Virus record (IMG/VR): IMGVR_UViG_3300049927_000035
Coordinates: 1 to 44,016 of that record
Direction: 5' to 3' (one strand)
Origin: a virus
DNA: 44,016 nucleotides
In this document: piece by piece, positions 20,608 to 29,397 of the stretch
Position numbering within the stretch: the stretch's first letter is position 1
How the letters are laid out: each line of letters opens with the position of its first letter
Translations under genes and position numbers: made by a program
The notes under the pieces: generated by a model
What the model was told of the DNA's origin: nothing
Databases searched by the model: none
Seen by the model: the letters and a program-made list of their open reading frames with translations, nothing else

Positions 20608-21720
20608 CTAGAAGACGGGTGGCCGGTTGAGGGTGAGCTGGTACGTGGGTACGCCTTCGTCGGGGTAAGTGACCGTGTAGGCGGCGATGCGCCACCACTG
20701 GTCGAGCCGGTTCGGGAACCATGGCGAGGGCGGGGAGGTGACGTGTACGTCATCGCCGATCGTGAACGAGCCGAGCGGCAGGGGCGCGTAGTCGATGGGC
20801 ATCGTGACGACGGGCACGGCGATGGGTTGACCGAACATTTGCAGCAGCCCATTCGCTTGCGCGTCGAGCTGCGCGAGCGTCGTTAGCCGGTTGAACTGGT
20901 ACACCATCTGCAGCAAAGGCGGCTGCCCGAGACCGCCGCGGGGGAACGCCGCGTTCTTGGTGGACACCGGCTGAACACCACCTGACCCGGCGCCGACAAC
21001 GATGGCCTGATTGCCTGCCTGCGCGGCGTTGATGGGCCATTCCCATGCGATGGCTTGGGAGATGTCGATGGAGGCTTGGGACACGGTTTGGTCGCGGCCG
21101 CAACGGGGCGCGGCGATGTTCAGGGTGTGGGCGGGGGCGCCGTTGGTGAACACGTCGGTCTGGTAGTAGTCCACGCCGCCCGTGCCCGGGGTGATGGCCG
21201 CCGTGCAGTCAGCGATGACCTGGGCTGCCGTGACCCGCTGTGTGAGAGCGTAGGTGGGGACGATGTTTGGTGGCGGGGAGTTCAGGTTCAGGCGCGGGGT
21301 GAGGCGGATGTTCGCGGCTGGCTGGTTCTGCGTGTCGGCCACAACGTTGTAGAGCAGCACGGCCGGGCTGATCGGGGTGTTGTAGTCCTTGGTGATGACC
21401 ACCTGTGTGAAGTAGGAAGTCATGGCTTTCCCCGCAATTTCCAGTACGGGTGAGCCGCTGGACATTTTGGTATTCCACGCAATACCGGAATATCGGATGG
21501 AGTAGGGGGAGTCGGCGATGACGATTTTGAACGGGGTGCCTTTGAGGGCGAGGATGTTCGCGGTCTGTTTCGCGGACTGCGAGTCCATCAGGTTGAGTTT
21601 CAGGGCGAATTCACCGGCGTCGTTCATGCGCACGCTGTAGGAGAGGCTGATGGCACGTAGGTTCGTGATCAGGGTGTTGGTGTTGAGGTCCCAGGCGGTG
21701 ATGGTGGGCACGATGGCCAC
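20608..21720 (-). CDS. Tail hub/baseplate protein (ReqiPepy6 Gp37-like)
   Basis: 370 residues. The N-terminal half (TAWDLNTNTLITNLRAISLSY, then MNDAGEFALKLNLMDSQS) and SIRYSGIAWNTKMSSGSPVL resemble the tail-associated hub proteins in the Gp37-like family, which sit under the tail tube. The C-terminal segment (PLPLGSFTIGDDVHVT, then WWRIAAYTVTYPDEGVP) is typical of the closing part of the hub fold. It directly follows the distal tail protein gene, matching the usual Dit-Tal order. Identification by pattern; no lytic domain is seen. Confidence 0.75.
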   Translation of the reverse strand: MAIVPTITAWDLNTNTLITNLRAISLSYSVRMNDAGEFALKLNLMDSQSAKQTANILALKGTPFKIVIADSPYSIRYSGIAWNTKMSSGSPVLEIAGKAMTSYFTQVVITKDYNTPISPAVLLYNVVADTQNQPAANIRLTPRLNLNSPPPNIVPTYALTQRVTAAQVIADCTAAITPGTGGVDYYQTDVFTNGAPAHTLNIAAPRCGRDQTVSQASIDISQAIAWEWPINAAQAGNQAIVVGAGSGGVQPVSTKNAAFPRGGLGQPPLLQMVYQFNRLTTLAQLDAQANGLLQMFGQPIAVPVVTMPIDYAPLPLGSFTIGDDVHVTSPPSPWFPNRLDQWWRIAAYTVTYPDEGVPTYQLTLNRPPVF

Positions 21721-21729
21721 GGGGCCTCC

Positions 21730-22683
21730 TTAGGCGACGGAGTAGGCGGGGAGCGCGTATCCGGTGAGTTGGGACGCGACGGCGGTGGAATCGGAGGACC
21801 CGTAGGCGATGGTGTTGTTGCCGGGGGTGAGGGGGAAGAATTGTGTGGTGATGTCGACGGTGTTGTTGCGGTTCGCGGTGCCGTTGAGGGTGACGGTCCC
21901 GCTCTGGCAGTCGATGCCGATGACGTCGGACGCGGCCAACGCGATGTTGAGTTTGATTTGCTGGCCGGTGGTCTGGTTGGTGATGACAGGGTTGGTGACG
22001 GGCCCGGTGATCGTGAAGTACGGGAACGTGTTGTAGGCGCCGGTGTTGTTCATCTGGAACGTGCCACCGGAGCTGGCGCCGAAGGTCAGGGCGAACGTGG
22101 CTGGGAACGTCGTGCCGCTGGTCGGGTTCGGTAGCCCGCAAGACCCCGTCACGATCGTGTTGTCGTACAGCAGCCCGTCGGGGCATGACCATTCGGTGGA
22201 GATGTTGATGCGGCCGAACTGAAAATCTTGATCGATCGGGGCGTTGAACCGTGTTGGCCGGCCGAAGAAGATCAGCGGGTTCGGCCGGGAGGGGAGTTGC
22301 ACCATGACCGAGGACACGGGCTTGGCCGTGCCGACCCCGGCTTTTTGTCGGAGGTAATCGCCGGAGGTCATGCACACGGTGGACGGGTCGATGACGTTTT
22401 GATGCGCCGCCGTGGCAAGGGCGAGTGCGGTCTCGGTGGTGTCGCCGACTCTTGTGATCTGGTAGTTGATGCCGACCGTGCGTTCACCAACAAAATTCAG
22501 GCCCGGCAGTGCCCCATCGCGTTGCCCGCGGTTCGCGTTGCCTTGCCGGATCCCCGGCAAATCCCGCAAACCCGTCGTACCGATCAGCCCAACATCGGTA
22601 CCCGCCCCGAACACTGCGCCCGTAGACGCGACATAAACCTGGTAGTTACCGAGAGTGACGGCTGCGAAAACGACGGCGGGCAA
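21730..22683 (-). CDS. Probable distal tail protein (Dit-like)
   Basis: 317 residues from TTG 22683, chosen because AGGAGG stands 6 nt ahead. The sequence contains GINYQITRVGDTTETALALA and LFFGRPTRFNAPID-type segments, typical of the distal tail protein in actinophages with a belt domain, followed by a C-terminal beta-sandwich (ITGPVTNPVITNQTTGQQIK, then GIDCQSGTVTLNGTANRN). The last motif is the usual ending of phage Dit/tail-related carbohydrate-like folds. Located one gene upstream of the hub. Good family fit. Confidence 0.75.
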   Translation of the reverse strand: MPAVVFAAVTLGNYQVYVASTGAVFGAGTDVGLIGTTGLRDLPGIRQGNANRGQRDGALPGLNFVGERTVGINYQITRVGDTTETALALATAAHQNVIDPSTVCMTSGDYLRQKAGVGTAKPVSSVMVQLPSRPNPLIFFGRPTRFNAPIDQDFQFGRINISTEWSCPDGLLYDNTIVTGSCGLPNPTSGTTFPATFALTFGASSGGTFQMNNTGAYNTFPYFTITGPVTNPVITNQTTGQQIKLNIALAASDVIGIDCQSGTVTLNGTANRNNTVDITTQFFPLTPGNNTIAYGSSDSTAVASQLTGYALPAYSVA

Positions 22684-22715
22684 GGCAGCCTCCTATGTGG
22701 TTATGGGTACGACAA

Positions 22716-22741
22716 AGGCCCCCGTCGAGTGACGAGGGCCT
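22716..22741 (-). terminator. Hairpin, possible weak terminator in tail operon
   Basis: AGGCCC...GGGCCT with a further CGTC/GACG pairing makes an imperfect hairpin in the 111-bp gap between the 22795 and 21730 genes. On the minus strand it is followed by TTTGTC, too few Ts for a strong terminator. It may act as a processing or attenuation site. Confidence 0.5.
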
Positions 22742-22794
22742 CGCGGGTGAAGCCTATTTATGGGTGGGGCACTTAACCGGGTCTTATGTAGCCC

Positions 22795-23178
22795 TTACGC
22801 GAGCAGGGTTGCGGCGATATGTCCGATGTAAATCGAACCGGCTGTTGCTGCGACGTTCGTTGCGATCTTCACCGACGAGGTTCCTGACACCGTGACGCGC
22901 TTGAACCTGAATGGAACCCCGGCTGCTATTGCCGGGAGGCGTGCGAGTGTCACGGCCCCGACGATTATCTGGAAGTTGGCGAGCCCGGTGGCAGTCGTTT
23001 CTGCCGTTCCGGGATTCGACACCATGCCGCTGATGTCGTAGGTGCCTGCCGGGAGTTTCGCAAAGGTGCCGTTATCGAATGCTGCGATGGAGGCGCCGGC
23101 GCCTGGTGCTGAGACTGTCCCGTAGGCGGTGAGGGTGTCTTGGAGGGCTGCGGCGCCGATTGCTGTTGCGGAGAGCAT
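22795..23178 (-). CDS. Small tail-region protein, 127 aa
   Basis: 127 residues directly abutting the previous gene (1-nt spacing). Rich in Ala, Gly and Thr with a beta-sandwich look: SIAAFDNGTFAKLPAGTYDI, then FQIIVGAVTLARLPAI, then VPFRFKRVTVSGTSSVKI. Similar small proteins in actinophage tail clusters are minor tail or decoration proteins. It is unlikely to be enzymatic. Assigned by location and composition. Confidence 0.66.
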   Translation of the reverse strand: MLSATAIGAAALQDTLTAYGTVSAPGAGASIAAFDNGTFAKLPAGTYDISGMVSNPGTAETTATGLANFQIIVGAVTLARLPAIAAGVPFRFKRVTVSGTSSVKIATNVAATAGSIYIGHIAATLLA

Positions 23179-23628
23179 TTAGCGTCCCTTCTGGATCAGG
23201 GTGACGGTCACGCCGAAGCTCGGGTTCGAGCCGCCAGTGAGGGAGGACGCGTCCAGTTGCAGGTTGCACATGCTGCCAAAATCGCGGATGGTGCGCTTGC
23301 GCGAGGTGGGCGAGGGCATCGTGTAGGTCGCGAGCGGGCTCGGCCAATCACCCTCAGTGATCAGGGTCGTCTTCTGCGCCGGTTCAAGGTCGAACAGGCG
23401 ATTGGACCCCCACTGGACTCCGGTCTTGTGGGAGATGCCCAACTGGAACTTCGCGAACAGGCTACCTGCGGTGGGTGAGCCGAAGATCTGCTGCACGTCG
23501 ATGACGAACGTGAGTTCATCTGCGCAGGTGAAGTCCGTCCATGGTGTCAGGTTCCAGATGCCGCCGTTCGCGTCCGAAGGCCCCACGTGCATGGAAGAAA
23601 GCAGGATGCTCTTGTGGGCGGTGATCAT
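23179..23628 (-). CDS. Minor tail-region protein, 149 aa
   Basis: 149 residues, starting in an ATGA overlap with the upstream tail protein. Contains WNLTPWTDFTCADELTFVID, LFAKFQLGISHKTGVQWG and TRDFGSMCN-like blocks suggestive of a beta-sandwich of the type used in tail-tip proteins. Coupled translation with the 375-aa protein suggests they assemble together. No catalytic motif. Specific function unknown. Confidence 0.66.
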   Translation of the reverse strand: MITAHKSILLSSMHVGPSDANGGIWNLTPWTDFTCADELTFVIDVQQIFGSPTAGSLFAKFQLGISHKTGVQWGSNRLFDLEPAQKTTLITEGDWPSPLATYTMPSPTSRKRTIRDFGSMCNLQLDASSLTGGSNPSFGVTVTLIQKGR

Positions 23629-24752
23629 ACGAGGGCCTCATAACTTCCGCGTGCGCGATGCACTTCGAGGTAGCTGGCCGTCGTGGTGGTGCCGGCGCGG
23701 TTGATCAAGGACAAGTAGAAGTTCAACCCACCCGTGAATGAGGGGTCGTTGTACAACGGCTCAGCCGAAACAGGAGCGGCCACGACACCGCCCGAGAGGC
23801 GCGAGTCGCCCGCGCTGAGCGGGCCTCCGGGGCAGGCAGTGAGGTCGAACACGTGGTGGTTGACCTGAAGCGACTTGTACGCGGGGGCTGCCGGGTTCGT
23901 TTCCACGACGAGCTTCACGTACTGCTGGTTTCGCTTGTTGCCGTTATACGGCAGGTCGGCCACGTACCCGGATTGGAGGAAGTTGCCGTCGTTTGGGGAG
24001 ATGTACCCGCCGCCCGGATAGTCAACGGCCGACTTCGTATTCAGGAACCAGTCACAGGTGCGCTGTGCGATCACGGAGCCTTGCACGGTCGCGTTGCCGG
24101 GGTTGGTCGTCGTGGCGATGCGGATCGTTGTCGAAGTGATCGAGGCGACGATCCAGTCACCATTGATCCCGGAAGGGGTGAAGCCAGTCAGGTGCGCCTG
24201 CATCCCTGCCGCGATGGTGTGCGCCGCGGAGAACGTCACTGTGAATCCGGTGGAGTCGGACGCTACCGATGAGACGGTGGGTTGGGCGTTCTCGTTCCAC
24301 TGCCGCCACTTGGCCGCGAAGAATGCGCGGTTGCCGTAGCCGAGCTGCGTTGGCGAGTCCGCGGGTGGTGTCTGGTCGATGCCGAACACGATGTAGCGGG
24401 GCGCGCCTCCGAGCCCTTCCGTGGCCGCGGGGCCTTGGTTCTCGCCGCCGTAGGAGAACCACCACTCAGCGGTTACGCGCCCGTAGGCTGCCGGGTGCAC
24501 AAGCCTGCGGATCGCGTTGCATGCCGAACCGTAAGCCGGGTCTGCGACACTGAACGTTTGCATCTTCAAGGACCGGCCCGAATAGTGGCCGTGATCCCCG
24601 ATCGTCAGCGGCGAAGAGTTCTGCACCGTGGATGATCCGGAAGAGTCCGGGGCGAGTTCCTCCCAGCCGTGGAACCCCTGGTCGAACTTATCGTCAAACA
24701 AGACGATCGTATCGGGATAGGTGCGCTGGTCGCGGGCAATACCTACGGTCAC
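23625..24752 (-). CDS. Minor tail protein, 375 aa
   Basis: 375 residues, start coupled by ATGA to the gene above. Opens with RTYPDTIVLFDDKFDQGFHGWEE-type sequence, followed by HGHYSGRSLKMQT and AYGRVTAEWWFSYGG, a pattern of concanavalin-like beta-sandwich tail proteins. An inserted Ig-like unit lies at about residues 155-230 (PTVSSVASDSTGFTVTFSAA, then SITSTTIRIATTTNPG). It could bind the host surface or scaffold the tip. Common in Arthrobacter and related phages; exact role unknown. Confidence 0.7.
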   Translation of the reverse strand: MTVGIARDQRTYPDTIVLFDDKFDQGFHGWEELAPDSSGSSTVQNSSPLTIGDHGHYSGRSLKMQTFSVADPAYGSACNAIRRLVHPAAYGRVTAEWWFSYGGENQGPAATEGLGGAPRYIVFGIDQTPPADSPTQLGYGNRAFFAAKWRQWNENAQPTVSSVASDSTGFTVTFSAAHTIAAGMQAHLTGFTPSGINGDWIVASITSTTIRIATTTNPGNATVQGSVIAQRTCDWFLNTKSAVDYPGGGYISPNDGNFLQSGYVADLPYNGNKRNQQYVKLVVETNPAAPAYKSLQVNHHVFDLTACPGGPLSAGDSRLSGGVVAAPVSAEPLYNDPSFTGGLNFYLSLINRAGTTTTASYLEVHRARGSYEALV

Positions 24753-25168
24753 AGTTCAACTCCGTTCAAGTAAAGGTGGATGCCGCCCTGAGCGTCAACG
24801 GACGCAGTAACGCCGTTGGTTACTTGGACATAAGTGGCAGAAAGTGCCGATGCGGTGGCGGTGGTGGGGTCATTGATGAAGCTGGCCGTGGCGGTGTCTT
24901 GCTGGACACAGTTGACCGTCCATGCGTATACCTTGGAGGCGTCCGCGATAACGACAGTGGAGTTCGTGGCTTGCTTGAACTGCGGGAAAACACCCATCGA
25001 CCCCGAGTTTAGGATGTTGCCGGGAAGGCCCGCCTCGAAAGTATCAGTGATCGCCAACGGGGTCGTGAAAGCCGTGTCCGTGACCGCGTAAACCTGAAAC
25101 GAAACACTCTTCACCACCGCCTTACCAGTGGGGTCCCAAGCGACCATAGCCGGGAAAGTGAAGGCCAC
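24749..25168 (-). CDS. Minor tail protein, 139 aa
   Basis: 139 residues immediately downstream of the tape measure gene. An N-terminal beta-rich part (TFPAMVAWDPTGKAVVKSVS, then FQVYAVTDTAFTTPLAI) is followed by TYVQVTNGVTASVDAQGGIH at the C-terminus, which resembles baseplate/adaptor protein endings. Coupled to the next gene by ATGA. As first gene after the tape measure it would be part of the tail tip. No closer identity can be given. Confidence 0.68.
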   Translation of the reverse strand: MAFTFPAMVAWDPTGKAVVKSVSFQVYAVTDTAFTTPLAITDTFEAGLPGNILNSGSMGVFPQFKQATNSTVVIADASKVYAWTVNCVQQDTATASFINDPTTATASALSATYVQVTNGVTASVDAQGGIHLYLNGVEL

Positions 25169-25189
25169 TAGGGACCCCTCTCTGATTAG

Positions 25190-28100
25190 TTATTTGATGC
25201 GCATCTCCCAAGAGATGGCCTTAGCGATCTGATCGCCCGTTGCGTTCGTCTGAACGTTGACGTTGTTCGTGATGTTCGGTCCCTGAGCACCAGCAATCGC
25301 ATAAGCCGGGGCCGCTTGTGCCGCGCCTTGGGCGTAACCGGACGCATACCGGGACTGCATCGCATTACCGATATTCAGGCCCGCGTTCGACGCCTTCAAC
25401 CACGGCAAGTTCGCCTTCGTCGCCGGCTCATTCGTTATGAACTCACCCGAGCGGACCTTGAGCGGTTTCCCGTTGACTTCCGCCATCAGGTTGTCGATGC
25501 GAGGGTTCGACGGAGGCGTGCCAGGAATGATGCCGCCATCGAAGAAGCCCATAGTCTCCGAAACCGCGCCGCCCATGTTGCTGATCTTGATCGTATTTCC
25601 ACCGCCAGCGTCGGACGCGTGCTGCAAAACAGCGGTACCCGACTCCGTGTACTGCACATGGACCGCGACACTCTTGAACGTCGGGAGCTTGTCCAGTGAC
25701 GCCTGCAGCTTGTCGGCCTCGGCGCGAGCCTGAGCGTCCATCCACGTCTTCACATCAACGTTCTTCGGAATACCCATCAGGTTGCGCGTCAAGTCAATAG
25801 CCGCCTGCCCGTGGATACCCATGGAATCCGCGGCCCTGAGCATGTTGTCGTATGTGTCCTGCAAAGCCCCCACGACGGAGTCCTTGCCCTGACCAACCAT
25901 GGACTTCGCCACAGCGACGCCCTTGTCCTTGATCGCAGTGAACTTGTCATTCAGAGCCGACCCGGCCTCATCGGCCAAGTTGAAGTCCGTCGCCGTGTCG
26001 TTGAGTGCGTTGCTCACATCGACATGAGACTTCACGAGATCCGCGACTGCCGTATCGGCGTCGCGGATGGTCTTGTTGAAGCCCTCCGTCGCGGCGCGGG
26101 TGGTTTCCGTTTTCATACCCGTGGCAAGCATGCCGTCCAGGACCTTGCCGAGGTCCGTCGCCAAACCGTCAGCCGAAACACCGGCATCGTCGAGTGACTT
26201 CTGCAACTCCGGGGTGATCGGGTGGACCTGACCAATCGCATCGGTGAACCCAGTCGTCGACTTAGCCGCGTCCTGCATCGTTTTCGGTATCTTCCCGTAC
26301 GCGTACTCGACCATTTCCTGCTGGGAGAGCGTCTTGCCCGTGGAACGCACCTGATCCTCAAGGGCGTTCTTGTACCCGGGCATCGCGTCAAGGAGTTTCT
26401 GCAACGACTCCTTGCTACCGTCCGTTTTCAACGCCAACTGCTGGAACGCGGACTGCGCCTTCGTCAGGTTCGTGTCCGCGAGCTTCCCCAACTGGTCACC
26501 CATGGACTTGAAAGCGGCCTCATTCTGGGACGCCTCACCATGGGCGATGCCGAACATGTCCCGCAAACCGTCGCCCCACTTGGACATCTGGTCCTGGAAG
26601 TCCTCATGCAGCAGCTTGTTCACCGCATCATCAACACCATGGATGTCAGAGGTGGCCATGCCCCACTGGGTGGACCAGTGCGAGAACATGCTGTCCATCT
26701 GCGCTTTACTGGTCGATGTTCCGTCGCCGAACACGGTCAGGGCCGTAGCCATTTTCCCCGCGTCAATCGTGACCTTCTCAGACCCTGCCGCAACAACCAT
26801 CAGGGACGCCGCGAGGCCCGCAGCCATCGCACCGACACCGGCCATCGTGCCGCCCATGCCCTTGACTTTCGCCCCGGCGAGCTCGGCCTTGGACGAGAAC
26901 TGGCCAACAGCCACCTCATCGGCCATCATTCCGGACACGAAAAGGGAGGACTGTGCAATGGCGGTGGCGCCCATGTCGACTAGACCCGAAATGGTTTTCA
27001 CGACGGTCTTGCCCATTTGGATGCCGAAGTTCACTGTGGAGATGAGCAGTGCCCCGCCGATAATCCCGGCGACGCCAAGCAGCACAGGGTTGCCTTGCTC
27101 GAAGCCGTGGAACAGGTCCGTGACACCCTTGACCGTGTCCTTCGCGACCGGGATCAGCTTGGTTCCGAGTTCGATGCCGAAGTTCGCGGCCATCTGCTTG
27201 GTCTGGTCCATCTGCACGGACAAGGTTGATTGCATGTCGGCCCAGGTGGAGATGTCCTGCCCGGTTTTGTTGCCCGCCTCGCCGATGGCCTTGATGTTCG
27301 CTTCGAACTCGCGGCCGTTGTTCATGAGGAGCATCTGCGCGGCACGCATGGCCGTCACGTTGCCGAGGGTGTCCCGGAGCGCTGCGTTGTAGGTTTCGTA
27401 GGCGGGCTTACCGGCCTTCAGCGCATCGGTAACGCCCGAGTTGGCCTTGTACAGGTTGAGGAACTGGTTACCCAATGCGCCGGCATCACCGCCAAGGTTC
27501 TTCGCTGCGATGCCGTACTTTTTCTGCGACATCTCCCCGTCAAGGAGTTTCTGGGATTGATTCGCCATCGTCGGGGACATCTGGTCCATGATCGTTTTCA
27601 TGGCCTTCGCGGCGTTGGCGTTGTCCTTCATGGTGCCCGTGTACACGAGCCCGTCTTTGGTGTGCGCCTTGATCGCGTCGTCCACGATCTTCAACGAACC
27701 TGACAGGCCACGGTCGCCAAGGTGCTGGGCGAGGTCGGTGGTGTCGATGCCGAGCTGTGACATGGCCGCTGAGGCGAGGTTGTTCGGCCGGATCAGGGAC
27801 ATGACAAGGTTGGCAAGGTTCTGCGAGGACTGCTGCGCGGTCTGGCCATGCTGGGTCATGGTCGCGATGGCGCCGCCGACCTCCGCGAAGCTGATCTTCG
27901 CGGTGGACGCAATCGGCACAATCGCAGACATGGATCCGGCGAAGTCCTGCATTGTGGTCTTGGCAGCACCGGACGCGGCAACGAGCATGTTCGTGACCCG
28001 GACGGCGGAGTCCGTCGCGTGCGCGGCGGTGTCCATCTTGTAGCCATAGTCGAGCAGCACGTCCGTGGTGGCCTGCGACATGGTCGCGAGGTCCACGTTC

Positions 28101-28945
28101 TCATCCTTGGCACCCTGAGCGGACGCCTTCAACGCCGCCAGACCGGCGGCGCCACGGAACCCGGCCTTCTCCATGATGTACATACCCTCGGACATCTGCT
28201 CAGCAGAGGTGCCCGTCTGGGTGGAGATGTCCAGGATGCCCTTGCGGACCCCGTCGAGGGCGGACATCTGCTCCCCGCCAGCCGTAACCAAAAGCATGGT
28301 GGACTTCTCGAAGTGCGCCGCCATTTCGGTCGCACCGATGGCCACAGCGGCCCCGGCGAGGAGGGACACGGCGCTGATCTTGTTCGCCACACCCACGACG
28401 GAGGCCATGGCCACTTTGGTGCGTGTCGCGGCGACTTCCTGCGCTGCGGCAGACTTCTCCGCTGCAACGACTTGGAGGTCGGCGGCTTTCGCCTGCGCCG
28501 CGGCGGAAGCAACAGCAGCAGCAGCAGCATTGTCCTGCGCCTGGATTTCCTTCGCGGCCGCCAGCGAGACGGCGTTCGCGGCCCGTTCGGCGGCGGCTAT
28601 CTGCTTGTCGTAGGCGACCTGCTGTTCCTTGGTCATGACGCCAAGGGACTCGGTCTGCATCTGCGTGGCCTTGGCCTGCGCTTCGGTGGCCTTGACCTCG
28701 GCCGCGATCCGGCGATCAGCGGCAACAACGGCGGCTTTAGCTGACGTTTCGGCGGCGAGGGTCTTCTGTTCGGCTGCGCGGGTCGCTTCGGCTGCCGAGG
28801 TGCGGGCGGCCGCAGCTTCCTTCTGTGCGGCCTTCTCGGTCTCCGTGGCTGTGGTCTTCGCCGCCGCAACAACCTTGCCCTGCTCCGAAAAGAACTGGCT
28901 CGCGTTGGCCCGCATTTCCATGACGACAGGGGGAAGGAACGACAT
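25190..28945 (-). CDS. Tape measure protein
   Basis: 1251 residues, the longest gene. Residues about 18-190 are an Ala-rich coiled coil. A TP901-like tape-measure core follows (AAHFEKSTMLLVTAGGEQ, then LDISTQTGTSAEQMSEGMYI, then IVPIASTAKISFAEVGGAIA). Hydrophobic segments lie in the centre (LLGVAGIIGGALLISTV, MAAGLAASLMVVAAG). The C-terminal FDGGIIPGTPPSNPRIDNLM and VRSGEFITNEPATKANLPWL are standard near tape-measure ends. At about 0.15 nm per residue the tail would be roughly 190 nm. The ATG at 28945 has GGAG in front; an upstream extension is shadow. Very confident. Confidence 0.97.
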   Translation of the reverse strand: MSFLPPVVMEMRANASQFFSEQGKVVAAAKTTATETEKAAQKEAAAARTSAAEATRAAEQKTLAAETSAKAAVVAADRRIAAEVKATEAQAKATQMQTESLGVMTKEQQVAYDKQIAAAERAANAVSLAAAKEIQAQDNAAAAAVASAAAQAKAADLQVVAAEKSAAAQEVAATRTKVAMASVVGVANKISAVSLLAGAAVAIGATEMAAHFEKSTMLLVTAGGEQMSALDGVRKGILDISTQTGTSAEQMSEGMYIMEKAGFRGAAGLAALKASAQGAKDENVDLATMSQATTDVLLDYGYKMDTAAHATDSAVRVTNMLVAASGAAKTTMQDFAGSMSAIVPIASTAKISFAEVGGAIATMTQHGQTAQQSSQNLANLVMSLIRPNNLASAAMSQLGIDTTDLAQHLGDRGLSGSLKIVDDAIKAHTKDGLVYTGTMKDNANAAKAMKTIMDQMSPTMANQSQKLLDGEMSQKKYGIAAKNLGGDAGALGNQFLNLYKANSGVTDALKAGKPAYETYNAALRDTLGNVTAMRAAQMLLMNNGREFEANIKAIGEAGNKTGQDISTWADMQSTLSVQMDQTKQMAANFGIELGTKLIPVAKDTVKGVTDLFHGFEQGNPVLLGVAGIIGGALLISTVNFGIQMGKTVVKTISGLVDMGATAIAQSSLFVSGMMADEVAVGQFSSKAELAGAKVKGMGGTMAGVGAMAAGLAASLMVVAAGSEKVTIDAGKMATALTVFGDGTSTSKAQMDSMFSHWSTQWGMATSDIHGVDDAVNKLLHEDFQDQMSKWGDGLRDMFGIAHGEASQNEAAFKSMGDQLGKLADTNLTKAQSAFQQLALKTDGSKESLQKLLDAMPGYKNALEDQVRSTGKTLSQQEMVEYAYGKIPKTMQDAAKSTTGFTDAIGQVHPITPELQKSLDDAGVSADGLATDLGKVLDGMLATGMKTETTRAATEGFNKTIRDADTAVADLVKSHVDVSNALNDTATDFNLADEAGSALNDKFTAIKDKGVAVAKSMVGQGKDSVVGALQDTYDNMLRAADSMGIHGQAAIDLTRNLMGIPKNVDVKTWMDAQARAEADKLQASLDKLPTFKSVAVHVQYTESGTAVLQHASDAGGGNTIKISNMGGAVSETMGFFDGGIIPGTPPSNPRIDNLMAEVNGKPLKVRSGEFITNEPATKANLPWLKASNAGLNIGNAMQSRYASGYAQGAAQAAPAYAIAGAQGPNITNNVNVQTNATGDQIAKAISWEMRIK

Positions 28946-28964
28946 GGGGAGCCTCCAAGGGCCT

Positions 28965-29387
28965 TTAGAATTTGATGTAACGCGCCCAGTTGGCGGTGGC
29001 GATGGCGGCCATTTCGAGGCGCAGATGCGCGGCGGCCGGGCCGAAGTACGGGTAAGCTCCGGTCGGTGCGAGGCCGAGCTCCACACGGCGGCCGTACTTC
29101 ATGGTTGGGCCCACGGTCGTGGAGTACAGGCCCATGCCGTAATGCTTGGTCGAGTCCGCCATGATCGATCGGCGCAGGTTGCCCGTAACAACGTTCGGCT
29201 TGTTCCCGCCGACGTGCGGCTGGCCCTTCTTGTGGGCGCCCACGAAGTTGTTCTGCGCGTCACGGATCAGGGTCGCGGCCGCGACGGACACGTTCGCCCT
29301 GGCTGCGGCGTCAACCTGAATACCGGCCCGCGTCACGGCCTTCTCGAGATCTTCGATCCCGTGCCAGATGAATTCCAGACCTGACAC
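28965..29387 (-). CDS. HK97 gp10-like tail protein
   Basis: 140 residues from GTG 29387, with GGGAG 7 nt ahead. GLEFIWHGIEDLEKAVTRAG, an Ala-rich helix, VVTGNLRRSI and the C-terminal VELGLAPTGAYPYFGPAA match the HK97 gp10/tail-completion family. Such genes normally sit between connector and major tail genes; here it follows the chaperones, just before the tape measure. It may therefore assist tail initiation or neck assembly. Longer upstream reading overlaps the frameshifted chaperone and is rejected. Confidence 0.8.
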   Translation of the reverse strand: MSGLEFIWHGIEDLEKAVTRAGIQVDAAARANVSVAAATLIRDAQNNFVGAHKKGQPHVGGNKPNVVTGNLRRSIMADSTKHYGMGLYSTTVGPTMKYGRRVELGLAPTGAYPYFGPAAAHLRLEMAAIATANWARYIKF

Positions 29388-29397
29388 GGGATGCTCC

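Noticed and set aside
28500-28900. Repetitive Ala codons in the tape measure gene as a possible DNA repeat or CRISPR-like array
   Set aside because: The repetition reflects an Ala-rich coiled coil. There are no regular repeats with unique spacers.
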